Source: an uncultured Neomegalonema sp. (GTDB lineage Bacteria; Pseudomonadota; Alphaproteobacteria; Rhodobacterales; Rhodobacteraceae). From it: 63,864 nucleotides of DNA. The stretch is taken from NCBI GenBank assembly GCA_938034615.1, contig CALHLW010000035.1, positions 1 through 63,864 of the forward strand, given 5' to 3'. The notes under the pieces were generated by a model, which saw only the letters and a program-made list of their open reading frames with translations, made no database searches and was not told where the DNA came from. Below, one piece after another: positions 25,688-34,829 of the stretch; position 1 is the stretch's first letter; every line of letters starts with the position of its first letter. A program made the translations under genes and the position numbers.

Positions 25688-26641
25688 ATGGCCGACCCGA
25701 AATTCGAACCTGTCGACGCAGCGGTCGTGCCGCGTTTTGCCGATGTAGCGACCTTCATGCGGACGATGCGGGTGGACGCGACCGAGGAACTGGATATCGG
25801 CCTTGTCGGCGTGCCGTTCGACATCGGCCTGAATTACCGCTCCGGCCCGCGCGAGGCCCCCGGTGCCGTGCGTCAGGCCAGCCGCCTGATCCGCAATGCC
25901 CATCCCACCACCGGCGTCCAACCCTATAAGCTGTGCAATATCGCGGATATCGGCGATGCTCCCATCAACCCACTGAATTTCGACGCTTCTATTCAGCAGA
26001 TTCAGGACTTCTTCGCCGGACTCAAGGCGATGAATATCCGCCCTGTCACCATTGGCGGCGATCATACGATCCCGACCCCCATCCTGCGCGCACTGGCCAG
26101 CGACGGCCCCGTCGGTATCTTGCAGATAGACAGCCACGCGGACGTGATGGACACGATGTGCGGGACCAAGATCAATCACGCCACCTTCATGCGCCGGGCA
26201 ATCGAGGAGAACCTGATCGACCCCAAGCGCGTCGTGCAGCTCGGACTGCGCGGCTCCCGCTTCGCGCCCGATGATATCCAGTACGGATATGACCAAGGCT
26301 TCACCATGCTGCCCTTCGACGACTACGAGGACATGGGTCGTGCAGCGGCAATCGAGACGATCAAGGCGACCCTCGGAACCGGCCCAACCTATGTCACCAT
26401 CGACATCGACGGCCTTGATCCATCTTACTGCCCCGGCACAGCCGTTCCTGAAATCGGCGGACTGACACCCCGCGATTGTCAGGTCATTATCCGGTCGCTG
26501 ATGGGCGTCGATGTCATCGGTGCCGATATCTGCGAGGTCGCGCCGTGCTATGATCCGACCGGGATCACCTCAATCACCGCAGCGAACCTGATGTTCGAAC
26601 TGACCTGCATCATCGCCGATGCCATCAATAATCGTCGCTGA
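25688..26641 (+). CDS. Ureohydrolase (agmatinase / guanidinobutyrase family)
   Basis: A 317-residue binuclear-manganese ureohydrolase. Metal-binding motifs are VTIGGDHTIPTP, LQIDSHADVMD and TIDIDGLDPSYCPG, followed by GGLTPRDC. The N-terminal PFDIGLNYRSGPREAPGAVR is typical of agmatinase/guanidinobutyrase/guanidinopropionase enzymes, which release urea. Paired with an aminotransferase and gabD, guanidinobutyrate to GABA to succinate is a plausible route, but motifs do not fix the substrate. GGGAG precedes the ATG. Confidence 0.87.
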   Translation: MADPKFEPVDAAVVPRFADVATFMRTMRVDATEELDIGLVGVPFDIGLNYRSGPREAPGAVRQASRLIRNAHPTTGVQPYKLCNIADIGDAPINPLNFDASIQQIQDFFAGLKAMNIRPVTIGGDHTIPTPILRALASDGPVGILQIDSHADVMDTMCGTKINHATFMRRAIEENLIDPKRVVQLGLRGSRFAPDDIQYGYDQGFTMLPFDDYEDMGRAAAIETIKATLGTGPTYVTIDIDGLDPSYCPGTAVPEIGGLTPRDCQVIIRSLMGVDVIGADICEVAPCYDPTGITSITAANLMFELTCIIADAINNRR

Positions 26642-26677
26642 GACGGGCCGGGAGACCATGGGCGTCTTTTTGGTTCT

Positions 26678-27790
26678 CTATTCCAGCGTCTCGAACAAGC
26701 GTTGCAGCAACATCATGCGCGGCACCAATGACGAAATCAGCAGATGCTCGTCGAGGGTATGCGCCCCGGCCCCATCCACGCCCAAACCGTCCAGCGTCGC
26801 GATGCGGGCCGCCGTGAAATTCCCATCACTGCCGCCCCCTGTGAACGTGTCTTCCAGATCAAATCCGATCCCGGCGGCCAACCCGCGCGCGTGTTCGTAA
26901 AGCGACGTGATGGCGTTGGATTTCTGGAAGGGGGGCCGATTCATCCCGCCGGTAATGCTGAGCGTCACGTTGGGATTATAGGGCTTCAGGGCAAGGAATT
27001 TAGCGACCGCCGCGTCGCCATCTTCGGGCCGCGTCATCCGCACATCAATCTGTGCGGAGCAATGCTCGGGCACGACGTTGGCACCCGAACCACCCGAGAT
27101 CAAACCGACATTGAGCGTGAGACCCGCATGGTAATCCGTCATCGCCTCGATATCGACGATCTGGCGAGCCATTTCGAGGATCGCGCTTTCGCCATCCTGA
27201 TGCCGGATGCCGGAATGGGCGGGGCGGCCATGGGTGGTAATGGTCAGGCGAGCCGTGCCCTTTCTTCCCGTGACGATCTTGCCACCATCGCGGGCCGGTT
27301 CAGTGACGAGAACGTATTTCGCCGTTTCCGCCGCCGCCTCGATATGGGTGCGCGAGGTCGGACTGCCGACTTCCTCGTCCGACACCACGAGGAATCGCAG
27401 GGGAAGCGGCGTTTCCTGCCCCGCTTCGATCAATGCACGAGCGGCAGACAGCGCAATGAACACGCCGCCCTTCATGTCGTAGATGCCGGGACCATAGGCC
27501 TTGTCGCTTTCGGTTCGGATCGGGTTCGTCTCCAGCGTGCCGACGGGATGAACCGTGTCGAGATGGCAGAGGACCAACACCCCCGGCCCCTCGCCGCCCC
27601 ATGGCGCGCGGGCATGGAAGTGATCGCCATGACCGTCCCGCCCCGGAATACGCTCGGTGAGCAAACCCGCCGCACGGAAATCGGCTTCGGCAGTATCCAT
27701 CATCACCGCGAGACCGGCGAGGTTGTCGCTCTTGCTCTCGATGGCGACCCAGCGGTTGATCCCGGCGAGCAGGGTTTCGGCGTCAGGCAT
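26678..27790 (-). CDS. M20-family metallopeptidase (glutamate carboxypeptidase-like)
   Basis: A 370-residue M20 peptidase. First metal site is CHLDTVHPVGT; the catalytic Glu pair is in VVSDEEVGSPTS; further ligands lie in LVTEPARDG and, at the C-terminus, DGLGVDGAGAHTLDEHL. The dimerisation domain starts RKGTARLTITTHGRPAHSG. It resembles carboxypeptidase G2 and other N-acyl-amino-acid hydrolases. Its ATG (27790) overlaps the end of the quinone-oxidoreductase-like gene by 8 bases. It is convergent with the ureohydrolase gene. Confidence 0.87.
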   Translation of the reverse strand: MPDAETLLAGINRWVAIESKSDNLAGLAVMMDTAEADFRAAGLLTERIPGRDGHGDHFHARAPWGGEGPGVLVLCHLDTVHPVGTLETNPIRTESDKAYGPGIYDMKGGVFIALSAARALIEAGQETPLPLRFLVVSDEEVGSPTSRTHIEAAAETAKYVLVTEPARDGGKIVTGRKGTARLTITTHGRPAHSGIRHQDGESAILEMARQIVDIEAMTDYHAGLTLNVGLISGGSGANVVPEHCSAQIDVRMTRPEDGDAAVAKFLALKPYNPNVTLSITGGMNRPPFQKSNAITSLYEHARGLAAGIGFDLEDTFTGGGSDGNFTAARIATLDGLGVDGAGAHTLDEHLLISSLVPRMMLLQRLFETLE

Positions 27791-28778
27791 CGGTTTCTCC
27801 CGTAATGTCGATGACGATATTGCCGATGGCCGCCCCGCTCTCCTGATACTCATGCGCCACGATAGTCGCGTCGAGGGGAAAGCGTCGGGCGATCCGGATC
27901 GGCAGGCGTGCCTCGCGAAGCAGCGTATCCAGTCCGGCAATCGCACGGCTCCGTTCGGACCCCGGCAACAGATAGACCTGCACGAAGCGCAGCCGCGCCG
28001 CCTTGGCCGCAAAAGCGTAATACTCCATTTCGAAGACCGGCGCGCTTGGGGCGGAATAGGCGGCGATACTGCCATTGGGATTGAGGATGGCCGAGTTCAC
28101 GCGCCAATTCGCGCCGAAATCGACATCGACGATATGATCGACTCCGCCCGTGAGCGCCAAGACCGCCTCTGCCACATCCGTTTCGGGATAGCGGATCACC
28201 TCCGCCCCTGCGGCTTCTGCGATAGCGGCTTTCTCGTCGGTCGAGACGGTGGCGATGACCCGCGCCCCCGATGCGGCGGCAATGGCAACCGCCATCTCGC
28301 CAACCGATCCCGCTCCGCCATGAATCAGAACCGTCCTGCCAGCGGCAGGCGCTCCATCCATCACGGCGGCCCACGCGGTCTGCGCGGGAATGCCAAGACA
28401 CGCTCCTTCGACAAGGGAAATCGTCTCAGGCAATGGCACAGCCTGCGCGCTCGGCACCGCCACATATTCCGCCGCCGTGCCGGAGGCCCGTTGCCACTGG
28501 GCGTTCCAGAGCCAGACCCGTTCTCCGATGCGGCGCTCCACCCCCGGTCCGACGGCCTCGATAACGCCCGCTCCATCGCTATGCGGCACGATCCGGGGAA
28601 ACGCCGCCGGAGCGGGCATCCTGCCATCCCGTTTCTTCACATCGGAGGGATTGACGCCGGAGGCGTGCACATTGACCAACACCTCTCCGGCCTTCGGAAC
28701 AGGGAGCGGAATCGAGCCGATACGCAGCACATCTTGCGCCGGGCCGGTCTTCTCGTAGAATACTGCCTGCATGGTCAC
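27783..28778 (-). CDS. Zinc-independent MDR oxidoreductase (quinone reductase-like)
   Basis: A 331-residue medium-chain dehydrogenase/reductase with the quinone-oxidoreductase pattern: QAVFYEKTGPAQDVLRIG, NVHASGVNPSDVKKRDG and the NADPH site VLIHGGAGSVGEMAVAIAAA. The catalytic and structural zinc Cys clusters are missing. GTG 28778 is preferred because GAGGGG lies 8 bases upstream; an ATG two codons later is possible. It is translationally coupled to the M20 peptidase. Its start is only 17 bases from the divergent FAD-oxidoreductase start. Confidence 0.85.
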   Translation of the reverse strand: MTMQAVFYEKTGPAQDVLRIGSIPLPVPKAGEVLVNVHASGVNPSDVKKRDGRMPAPAAFPRIVPHSDGAGVIEAVGPGVERRIGERVWLWNAQWQRASGTAAEYVAVPSAQAVPLPETISLVEGACLGIPAQTAWAAVMDGAPAAGRTVLIHGGAGSVGEMAVAIAAASGARVIATVSTDEKAAIAEAAGAEVIRYPETDVAEAVLALTGGVDHIVDVDFGANWRVNSAILNPNGSIAAYSAPSAPVFEMEYYAFAAKAARLRFVQVYLLPGSERSRAIAGLDTLLREARLPIRIARRFPLDATIVAHEYQESGAAIGNIVIDITGETDA

Positions 28779-28795
28779 GCTGCACGCCCCTCACG

Positions 28796-30241
28796 ATGTC
28801 TGACGGTTCCGGTCTCACAGGTCTGGAGCAAGTTCTCGCGCGGGATTTCGAGCGGCTGAACCACCCTCCCAAATCCTGGGTGCCTGAGCGTGTCGGCCCG
28901 GACGGCGCTCCGATGAGCGATATCGTCATCATCGGCGGCGGGATGTGCGGTTTGGCGGCGGCGTTCGCGCTTCGTCGCCTCGGGATCGCCCGCATCCGCC
29001 ATATCGACCGGGGCGAGGCAGGGCAGGAAGGGCCGTGGCTGACCTACGCGAGGATGAACACCCTGCGCTCGCCCAAACATCTGACCGGCCCCGCACAGGG
29101 CGTCGCGCCCCTCACCTTCCGCGCATGGTACGAGGCCCAATACGGCGCAGAGGCATGGGACGGGCTGGGCCGTATTCCACGCCCGATGTGGATGGACTAT
29201 CTGCGCTGGTATCGGCGCGTGACCGGGACGTCGGTGCAGAACGGCATCGCCATCACGTCCCTGCGCCCCGGCGAGGCGAGCGCGGCGCTCGACCTGCGCC
29301 ATACGGACGGCACGACCGAGACGATCCATGCGCGGCAGGTCGTTCTGGCAACCGGGCGCGAAGGCCAGTCCCGCCCGCGCATCCCGGCCCCTCTGATCCC
29401 GTATGTCGGCACCATCGTCCACCACTCCTCGGATGCCATCGACTTCGGTGCGCTGGCGGGGAAAAATGTTGCCGTGATCGGCCTTGCGGCGTCGGCCTTC
29501 GACAATGCCGCGACGGCGCTGGAAGCGGGGGCGGCGGAGGTGACGCTGATCGCGCGGGCCGATGCCCTGCCCCGGCTCAACAAGATGAAGCAGACGGTCT
29601 ATCCGGGGTTCACCCACGGCTTTCCGGCGCTTCCAGATGCCGAGAAACTGCGCTTCCTGCGCCACATCATGGCAAGCCGCATCGCACCCCCGCGCGACTC
29701 GGTCCTGCGCGTCTCCGGCGATCCGCGCCTGCGGCTGATGCTGGGCGCAGAGATCGTCGGGGCCGAGGCTATGGGAGATGGTCTGAGCATTCGGACGACC
29801 GGCGGATCGCTCGACGCCGATGCCGTCATCCTCGGCACCGGCTTCGCAATCGATCTGGACACCCCGCCCGAAATCGCGGGCTTTGCGGGTAATATCCTGC
29901 GCTGGCGCGACCGGCTGCCGGAGGAAGCCGACGACGAATGGCTCGCTGCCCCTTACCTCGGCGACGGATTCGAGTTTCATGCGAAGGGCGCGGATACCGT
30001 GCCCGGCCTCGCGCGCATCCGTTGCTTTACCCATACGGCGCAACTCAGCCTCGGCAATCTGGCCAATGACATTCCCGCCGTCAGCGAAGGCGCGGAGCGA
30101 CTCGCAGCGTCCATTGCCAGCGCGCTGTTCGTCGAGGATCGGGAGGCCCATTGGGACGATCTCGTCGCCTTCGCCGACGCCGAATTGCTCGGCGACGAGT
30201 GGCCGGGTCTGACGCAGTGGTCGCCGCCGCTCGGCGACTGA
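28796..30241 (+). CDS. FAD/NAD(P)-dependent oxidoreductase (flavin monooxygenase-like)
   Basis: A 481-residue flavoprotein. The FAD dinucleotide fold is IVIIGGGMCGLAAAFALRRLG (from about residue 42), ATG motif VVLATGREGQSRPRIPAP, and the NADPH fold NVAVIGLAASAFDNAATALE, in which GxAASA departs from the usual GxGxSG. A conserved-looking N-terminal extension (FERLNHPPKSWVPER) supports the start at 28796, though no good ribosome site is visible; ATG 28913 is the alternative. The substrate is unknown; the divergent MDR gene suggests a shared catabolic role. Confidence 0.8.
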   Translation: MSDGSGLTGLEQVLARDFERLNHPPKSWVPERVGPDGAPMSDIVIIGGGMCGLAAAFALRRLGIARIRHIDRGEAGQEGPWLTYARMNTLRSPKHLTGPAQGVAPLTFRAWYEAQYGAEAWDGLGRIPRPMWMDYLRWYRRVTGTSVQNGIAITSLRPGEASAALDLRHTDGTTETIHARQVVLATGREGQSRPRIPAPLIPYVGTIVHHSSDAIDFGALAGKNVAVIGLAASAFDNAATALEAGAAEVTLIARADALPRLNKMKQTVYPGFTHGFPALPDAEKLRFLRHIMASRIAPPRDSVLRVSGDPRLRLMLGAEIVGAEAMGDGLSIRTTGGSLDADAVILGTGFAIDLDTPPEIAGFAGNILRWRDRLPEEADDEWLAAPYLGDGFEFHAKGADTVPGLARIRCFTHTAQLSLGNLANDIPAVSEGAERLAASIASALFVEDREAHWDDLVAFADAELLGDEWPGLTQWSPPLGD

Positions 30242-30242
30242 G

Positions 30243-32012
30243 TCAGTCATGCCGGTCATCCGCCGCGTGATACGGCGTGTGACGGTGAAACATCTCAGTA
30301 GGTCGCGGAGCAGCGGCCCGCAAAGCCTGCGTGGCAACCTCATTCACGGTTTCACCCTCGATGACCACCCCATAATCCGCACGGGCGCGCTCAATACCGA
30401 CGAAACCATCCAGCACATCGCCGAGCACATCCTCCGCCGGTCGGTCGAAGGGCGACCCCCAGCCGCCCCCGCCGGACGTGACGATGCGGACAAGATCACC
30501 CTTCTTCAAAGCGTTCCCGTCGCTCATCGTCGCCAGTTCCCGCTCCTCTGCCGTGCCGGGATTCAACGTGATCCTTCCCGGCGCTCCGCATAACCCGCCT
30601 TTTACGCCGAAGGCAGGCTGAAGGCAATTATCGAGGCGGATACCCAGCACCGCCTCATCCGACAGCACACGCACGTCGCGCACGATCCCGCACCCGCCAC
30701 GCCAACGTCCGGCTCCACCGGAATCGCGATGGATGCCGAACCGCTCGATCTCGACCCCGAATTCCATCTCCGCAAATTCGATGGGGTAATTCTCCTGCGC
30801 GACGTAATAGACGGCATCGATCCCATCCGCGAAAACCCGCGCGCCAAAGCCCACCGCCAACCCTTCGATGCAAAGCGGCTCGCTGCCATCCGCATTCTTT
30901 CCGCGCAGGTAGTAGAGGACGTAAACACAGGATGCGGCGGACGCATCGCCCCCCATCGCCTGCGCCAGCGCGCCGAACATCGCTGTCGTCACCCGGATCA
31001 TCGTATGGGACCGCAGGCCCAGCGGGGCCGGAAAGCGAGGCGACACGACGCTGCCGGGACGGGTGACGATCCGGTCGATGGCGCGCTCGAAACCACCATT
31101 CATGCCGATTCCCGGTTCATCCATCGTCAAGTAGAGACCGAGCATGAATTTCGGGACGCTGTCATCCATCAGGAAGTTGATCGGTCCGGTCGCCTGCTGG
31201 TCCGAGGCCGAGAAATCGGCTTCGACATTCCCCGCCTGTTTCCGCAGCGTGACATCGACGAAATAGGAGCGGTCAGTCACAGCGTCGGAGTCGATACGGT
31301 CACGGAACGAGTAGTCGCCGTCGGGAATGCGGCGCTCAATCTGCGCGCAGAGCGCCTGCTCGGATTGCGTAATCATCGTCTCGCAAGCCTGCTCGAAGGC
31401 ATCGACCCCATAGCGGGCGACCGCCTCGGTCAAGCGCGTCTCGCCAAGGCGGCAAGCGGCCATAATCGCCTTCAGGTCGCCCTTCTGCATCTCCGGGAAG
31501 CGCGAATTGCGCGTGAAGATACGGACGACCTCCTCGTTCTCCACGCCTTCATGGACGACCCGGACGGGCGGGATCATGATCCCCTCCTGAAACACCGTCG
31601 TCGCATGGGGCGAGATCGAGCCGGGAACGCTGCCCCCAATATCCCACAAATGCCCCCACGCCTCTGCAAAAGCGATCAGACGGCCCTCATGGAAGACCGG
31701 GCTGACGAAAACCATGTCGGGCAAATGGCTGACCGCGCCACCGGTGCCATAGCAGTCATTGTACCAGTAGAGATCGCCATAGCGCATCGTCTCCGCCGGG
31801 TAGGTCTCCAGAATGGCATCGACCAGATTGCCCGCGAGGGTCAGGCTCGTGGAGACGACCAACTCACCTTTCGGATTGAGGAAGGCGGTGAAGAAATCCT
31901 TCTTCTCGCGGATGAAGGGCGACATGGCCGTGCGCGCGATCAGAGCTTCCATCTCGCGGCGCGCAGCGTTCAGCGCGCCCTTGATGAGTTCGAGGGTGAA
32001 GCGGTCCGTCAT
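30243..32012 (-). CDS. Hydantoinase B / oxoprolinase beta-type subunit (HyuB), copy 1
   Basis: A 589-residue HyuB-family subunit: MTDRFTLELIKGALNAARREMEALI at the start, FTAFLNPKGELV, YWYNDCYGTGGAVSHLPDMV in the metal region, RRIPDGDYSFRDRIDSD and the C-terminal TSGGGGWGSPFDRPAEDVL. With HyuA it forms ATP-dependent amidohydrolases opening N-methylhydantoin, 5-oxoproline or caprolactam, or acetone-carboxylase-like enzymes. Its start overlaps the HyuA stop (ATGA). It is the last gene of the leftward iclR operon. Confidence 0.87.
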   Translation of the reverse strand: MTDRFTLELIKGALNAARREMEALIARTAMSPFIREKKDFFTAFLNPKGELVVSTSLTLAGNLVDAILETYPAETMRYGDLYWYNDCYGTGGAVSHLPDMVFVSPVFHEGRLIAFAEAWGHLWDIGGSVPGSISPHATTVFQEGIMIPPVRVVHEGVENEEVVRIFTRNSRFPEMQKGDLKAIMAACRLGETRLTEAVARYGVDAFEQACETMITQSEQALCAQIERRIPDGDYSFRDRIDSDAVTDRSYFVDVTLRKQAGNVEADFSASDQQATGPINFLMDDSVPKFMLGLYLTMDEPGIGMNGGFERAIDRIVTRPGSVVSPRFPAPLGLRSHTMIRVTTAMFGALAQAMGGDASAASCVYVLYYLRGKNADGSEPLCIEGLAVGFGARVFADGIDAVYYVAQENYPIEFAEMEFGVEIERFGIHRDSGGAGRWRGGCGIVRDVRVLSDEAVLGIRLDNCLQPAFGVKGGLCGAPGRITLNPGTAEERELATMSDGNALKKGDLVRIVTSGGGGWGSPFDRPAEDVLGDVLDGFVGIERARADYGVVIEGETVNEVATQALRAAAPRPTEMFHRHTPYHAADDRHD

Positions 32013-34069
32013 GGCGTGCCCTCGCGGATGACGAGATTACCATAGCGATCCGTCAGCGCGGACTGCCCCGCCAGAATGACCGTGGTGGCGTCGAGTTGAT
32101 CGACGATGGCAGGGCCGTGGATGACATGGTCCGCGAGCAAAGAGTTCCGGCGATAGATCGGGGTGGATACCGGCGGACCTGCATCAAGGCTGGCAAGGCG
32201 CTGCGCGTCGGGCGCGGGTTTGCCCGATGCCTTGGCGATTTCAGGAAGCTGGATGCGTTCGGTCAGGCCCGTGGCCTCGACCCGCAGATTGACGATCTCG
32301 ACCGGCGCAGCGGGATCGGCAAAAGTGTAGAGCCGCTCGTGCTCGGCATGGAAATTCTCCACCAGCGCCCCGATTGCCGCCTCCGTCACGGCATCGCCCA
32401 CGAAGGGGATCGTCAACTCGACGCCCTGTTTCTCGTAGCGCAGGTCCACGGCACGGCGGATTCTGCGATCTTCGGGCGCGATGCCATCCGCCGCAAGGCG
32501 CGTATCGGCCTGTGCAGCCAGATCAGCGAAAGCCATTTCCATGCCGCCAAGATCATATCGACCGGCTCGCTGCAATCGCGTGATCGCAAAACCGTAGCGC
32601 AGATCGGTCGCGAGCAGGCCAATAGCACAGAGGATGCCGGGATAGCGCGGCACCAGCAAACGCGGCGCAGTAAGCAGACGCATCAAGCGCGCCCCATGCA
32701 CCGGCCCTGCCCCACCAAAAGCCGACAGGGTGAAATCGCGCGGATCGAGGCCACGCTCTACGGACATCACCTTCAAGGCGGCGACCATCGCATTATCGAC
32801 AAGATCGATAATCCCCCGTGCGGCGGCCAGAGTATCGATGCCAAGCGGATCGGCGACCTGAGTTTTGATCGCGCGCTCCGCCGCCTCCGGGTCCAGCGCT
32901 ATTTCGCCATCGAGCAGGTGCGGCGGGATCTTTCCGAGCAGCAGATTGGCATCCGTCACCGTCGGTTCGGTGCCTCCTTTGCCATATGCCGCCGGGCCGG
33001 GGTCCGCACCTGCGCTTTCGGGGCCGACCCGGATCGCGCCCAGATCAGTCACGATGGCTTTCGAGCCGCCCCCTGCACCGATGGTGTGGATATCGACTAT
33101 GGACAGCGCGAGCGGATGCACACCGATGCTGCCGGTTGTCGTGGTTGCCGGTTCGCCACCCCGGATGAGAGCGACATCGGCGCTAGTGCCGCCCATATCG
33201 ATGGTCAGGATATCCTCGAACCCCGCCAGCCGCCCCAGATGCGCCGCACCCGCCGCGCCCGCTGCCGGTCCCGACAGGGCCAGATGCACACCGCCACGCG
33301 CCGCCTCCTCCGGGGGACAGGTGCCACCGTTGGACTTCATAATGAACAGCGGCGCGGCGAGGCCACGATCCTTCAGCCCTTTTGAAAGCTGTCCGATATA
33401 ACGCCCCACAACCGGTTGGACCGAGGCGTTCAGCGCCGTCGCGGTCGCGCGCTCGTATTCCCGAAACAGCGGTAGCACATCGACCGACAGCGCAATCTCG
33501 ACACCGGCAAGACGGCCCCGCAGAAACGCCCCCGCGCGCCGCTCATGGTCAGGATTGGCGTAGGAATGCAGGAAGACGATGGCGAGCGCATCCAGTCCCC
33601 GCGCTTCTATCTCATCGGCCACGCGCGCCAGCGCAGCCTCGTCCAGTGGTGTCACGACAGACCCGTCGAGCCGCACGCGCTCTGGCACTTCGAAGATATT
33701 GCGTGGCAGGACGGGACGCTTCGGTTTCACCCAACCGAAGAGGTTGGCTTCGCGCGGAATTTCCGCGCGACCGATCTCCAGCACATGCCGAAAGCCATCG
33801 GTGGTCAACAACCCCGTGCGCGCGCCCTTGCCCTCTAGAATCGCGTTCGTGGCGACCGTGGAGCCATGCAGGATGATCGACACATCCTCCGCCGCAATCC
33901 CGGACTCGCGCATGATCTTTTCGACGCCGCCGAAGAACCCGGCGGCAGGATCACTCGGAACGGACGAGGACTTCGTGACCCAGAGATGCCCCCCCGCCCG
34001 CTCGGCGAGAATAACATCGGTAAAGGTGCCGCCCACATCGAGGGCGAGGGCAAAGCGCTGGCTGGACAT
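32009..34069 (-). CDS. Hydantoinase A / oxoprolinase alpha-type subunit (HyuA), copy 1
   Basis: A 686-residue HyuA subunit with ASKHA nucleotide-binding motifs: phosphate 1 ALDVGGTFTDVIL near the N-terminus and phosphate 2 LTIDMGGTSADVALIRGGEP in the middle. LHGSTVATNAILEGKGARTG and FGGAGPVHGARL are further family signatures. It activates the cyclic amide by ATP-dependent phosphorylation together with HyuB. The ATG at 34069 shares one base with the upstream SDR stop (TGATG). Several long opposite-strand frames here are shadows. Confidence 0.88.
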   Translation of the reverse strand: MSSQRFALALDVGGTFTDVILAERAGGHLWVTKSSSVPSDPAAGFFGGVEKIMRESGIAAEDVSIILHGSTVATNAILEGKGARTGLLTTDGFRHVLEIGRAEIPREANLFGWVKPKRPVLPRNIFEVPERVRLDGSVVTPLDEAALARVADEIEARGLDALAIVFLHSYANPDHERRAGAFLRGRLAGVEIALSVDVLPLFREYERATATALNASVQPVVGRYIGQLSKGLKDRGLAAPLFIMKSNGGTCPPEEAARGGVHLALSGPAAGAAGAAHLGRLAGFEDILTIDMGGTSADVALIRGGEPATTTTGSIGVHPLALSIVDIHTIGAGGGSKAIVTDLGAIRVGPESAGADPGPAAYGKGGTEPTVTDANLLLGKIPPHLLDGEIALDPEAAERAIKTQVADPLGIDTLAAARGIIDLVDNAMVAALKVMSVERGLDPRDFTLSAFGGAGPVHGARLMRLLTAPRLLVPRYPGILCAIGLLATDLRYGFAITRLQRAGRYDLGGMEMAFADLAAQADTRLAADGIAPEDRRIRRAVDLRYEKQGVELTIPFVGDAVTEAAIGALVENFHAEHERLYTFADPAAPVEIVNLRVEATGLTERIQLPEIAKASGKPAPDAQRLASLDAGPPVSTPIYRRNSLLADHVIHGPAIVDQLDATTVILAGQSALTDRYGNLVIREGTP

Positions 34070-34827
34070 CACGGTCCTCCACTGACGGGGAGCGTCTGCC
34101 CGCTGATCCATCCCGCATGATCCGAGGCGAGGAACAGGACCGCCTTGGCGATATCCTCCGGCGTTCCGAGCCTCCGCATCGCAATGCTGTCGATCAGGGC
34201 TTGCTGGCCTTCAGGACCGTAAGAGTCCCATTGCCGCACGTAATCCGGCGAGGTCGGCATAAACCCCGGCGCGACCGAATTGACGGTGATCCCGAACGGG
34301 CCGAGTTCGGCGGCAAGCTGGCGCACCAACCCGATCTGGGCGGCCTTCGCGGTTCCATAGCTCTGTATGCCGGTGCGGGAAACCCCCAATCCGGCTTTGC
34401 TGGAGATGACGATGATCCGCCCTTTACCCGCGCGTTTCATGGCGGGGGTCACGGCGCGGGCGACGTTAAAGGCCCCATCGACATTCACTTGCTGAATCAT
34501 GCGCCAGTCTTCGTCGGTTACGTCCTCGATGGCGGTTTTCGGACGGCTCCGCACCCCACCGGCAGAGTGGATCGCGATATCGACTGGCCCGACTTTATCG
34601 ACCAGTGCCGTGACGGCGCCGGAATCCGTCACATCGAGCCGATGCGGCGTCACCGACCCCCCCCGCGCCGGTGAGGCGCTGTAGACGACGGCGTCGAGTT
34701 CGCCCGCTTCGATATCTGCCGCGTGTACCGTTCCTCCGAGGGCCGCGAAGGCATGGACGATCCCACGCCCGATCCCGCGCACGGCTCCCGTGACAAGCAC
34801 AGTGCGCCTCCCGAAGGCGATCTCCAT
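34069..34827 (-). CDS. Short-chain dehydrogenase/reductase (SDR), first of three
   Basis: A 252-residue classical SDR: TGAVRGIGRGIV nucleotide motif, the NNAG position reads HSAGG, active-site Ser in IVISSKAGLGVS and Tyr/Lys in YGTAKAAQIG; it ends GWISGQTLPVSGGP. It lies between the two HyuAB pairs in the leftward operon, 2 bases after hyuB copy 2 and overlapping hyuA copy 1, so it is an integral part of the pathway. It probably oxidises an alcohol formed in the pathway. Confidence 0.88.
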   Translation of the reverse strand: MEIAFGRRTVLVTGAVRGIGRGIVHAFAALGGTVHAADIEAGELDAVVYSASPARGGSVTPHRLDVTDSGAVTALVDKVGPVDIAIHSAGGVRSRPKTAIEDVTDEDWRMIQQVNVDGAFNVARAVTPAMKRAGKGRIIVISSKAGLGVSRTGIQSYGTAKAAQIGLVRQLAAELGPFGITVNSVAPGFMPTSPDYVRQWDSYGPEGQQALIDSIAMRRLGTPEDIAKAVLFLASDHAGWISGQTLPVSGGP

Positions 34828-34829
34828 GA

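Noticed and set aside
28775-30343. 522-codon frame antisense to the FAD oxidoreductase
   Set aside because: The opposite strand has clear FAD and NADPH motifs; this frame lacks any domain or ribosome site.
30729-32045. 438-codon frame antisense to hyuB/hyuA copy 1
   Set aside because: Shadow of well-matched HyuB and HyuA sequences; His/Asp/Arg-rich composition without a recognisable domain.
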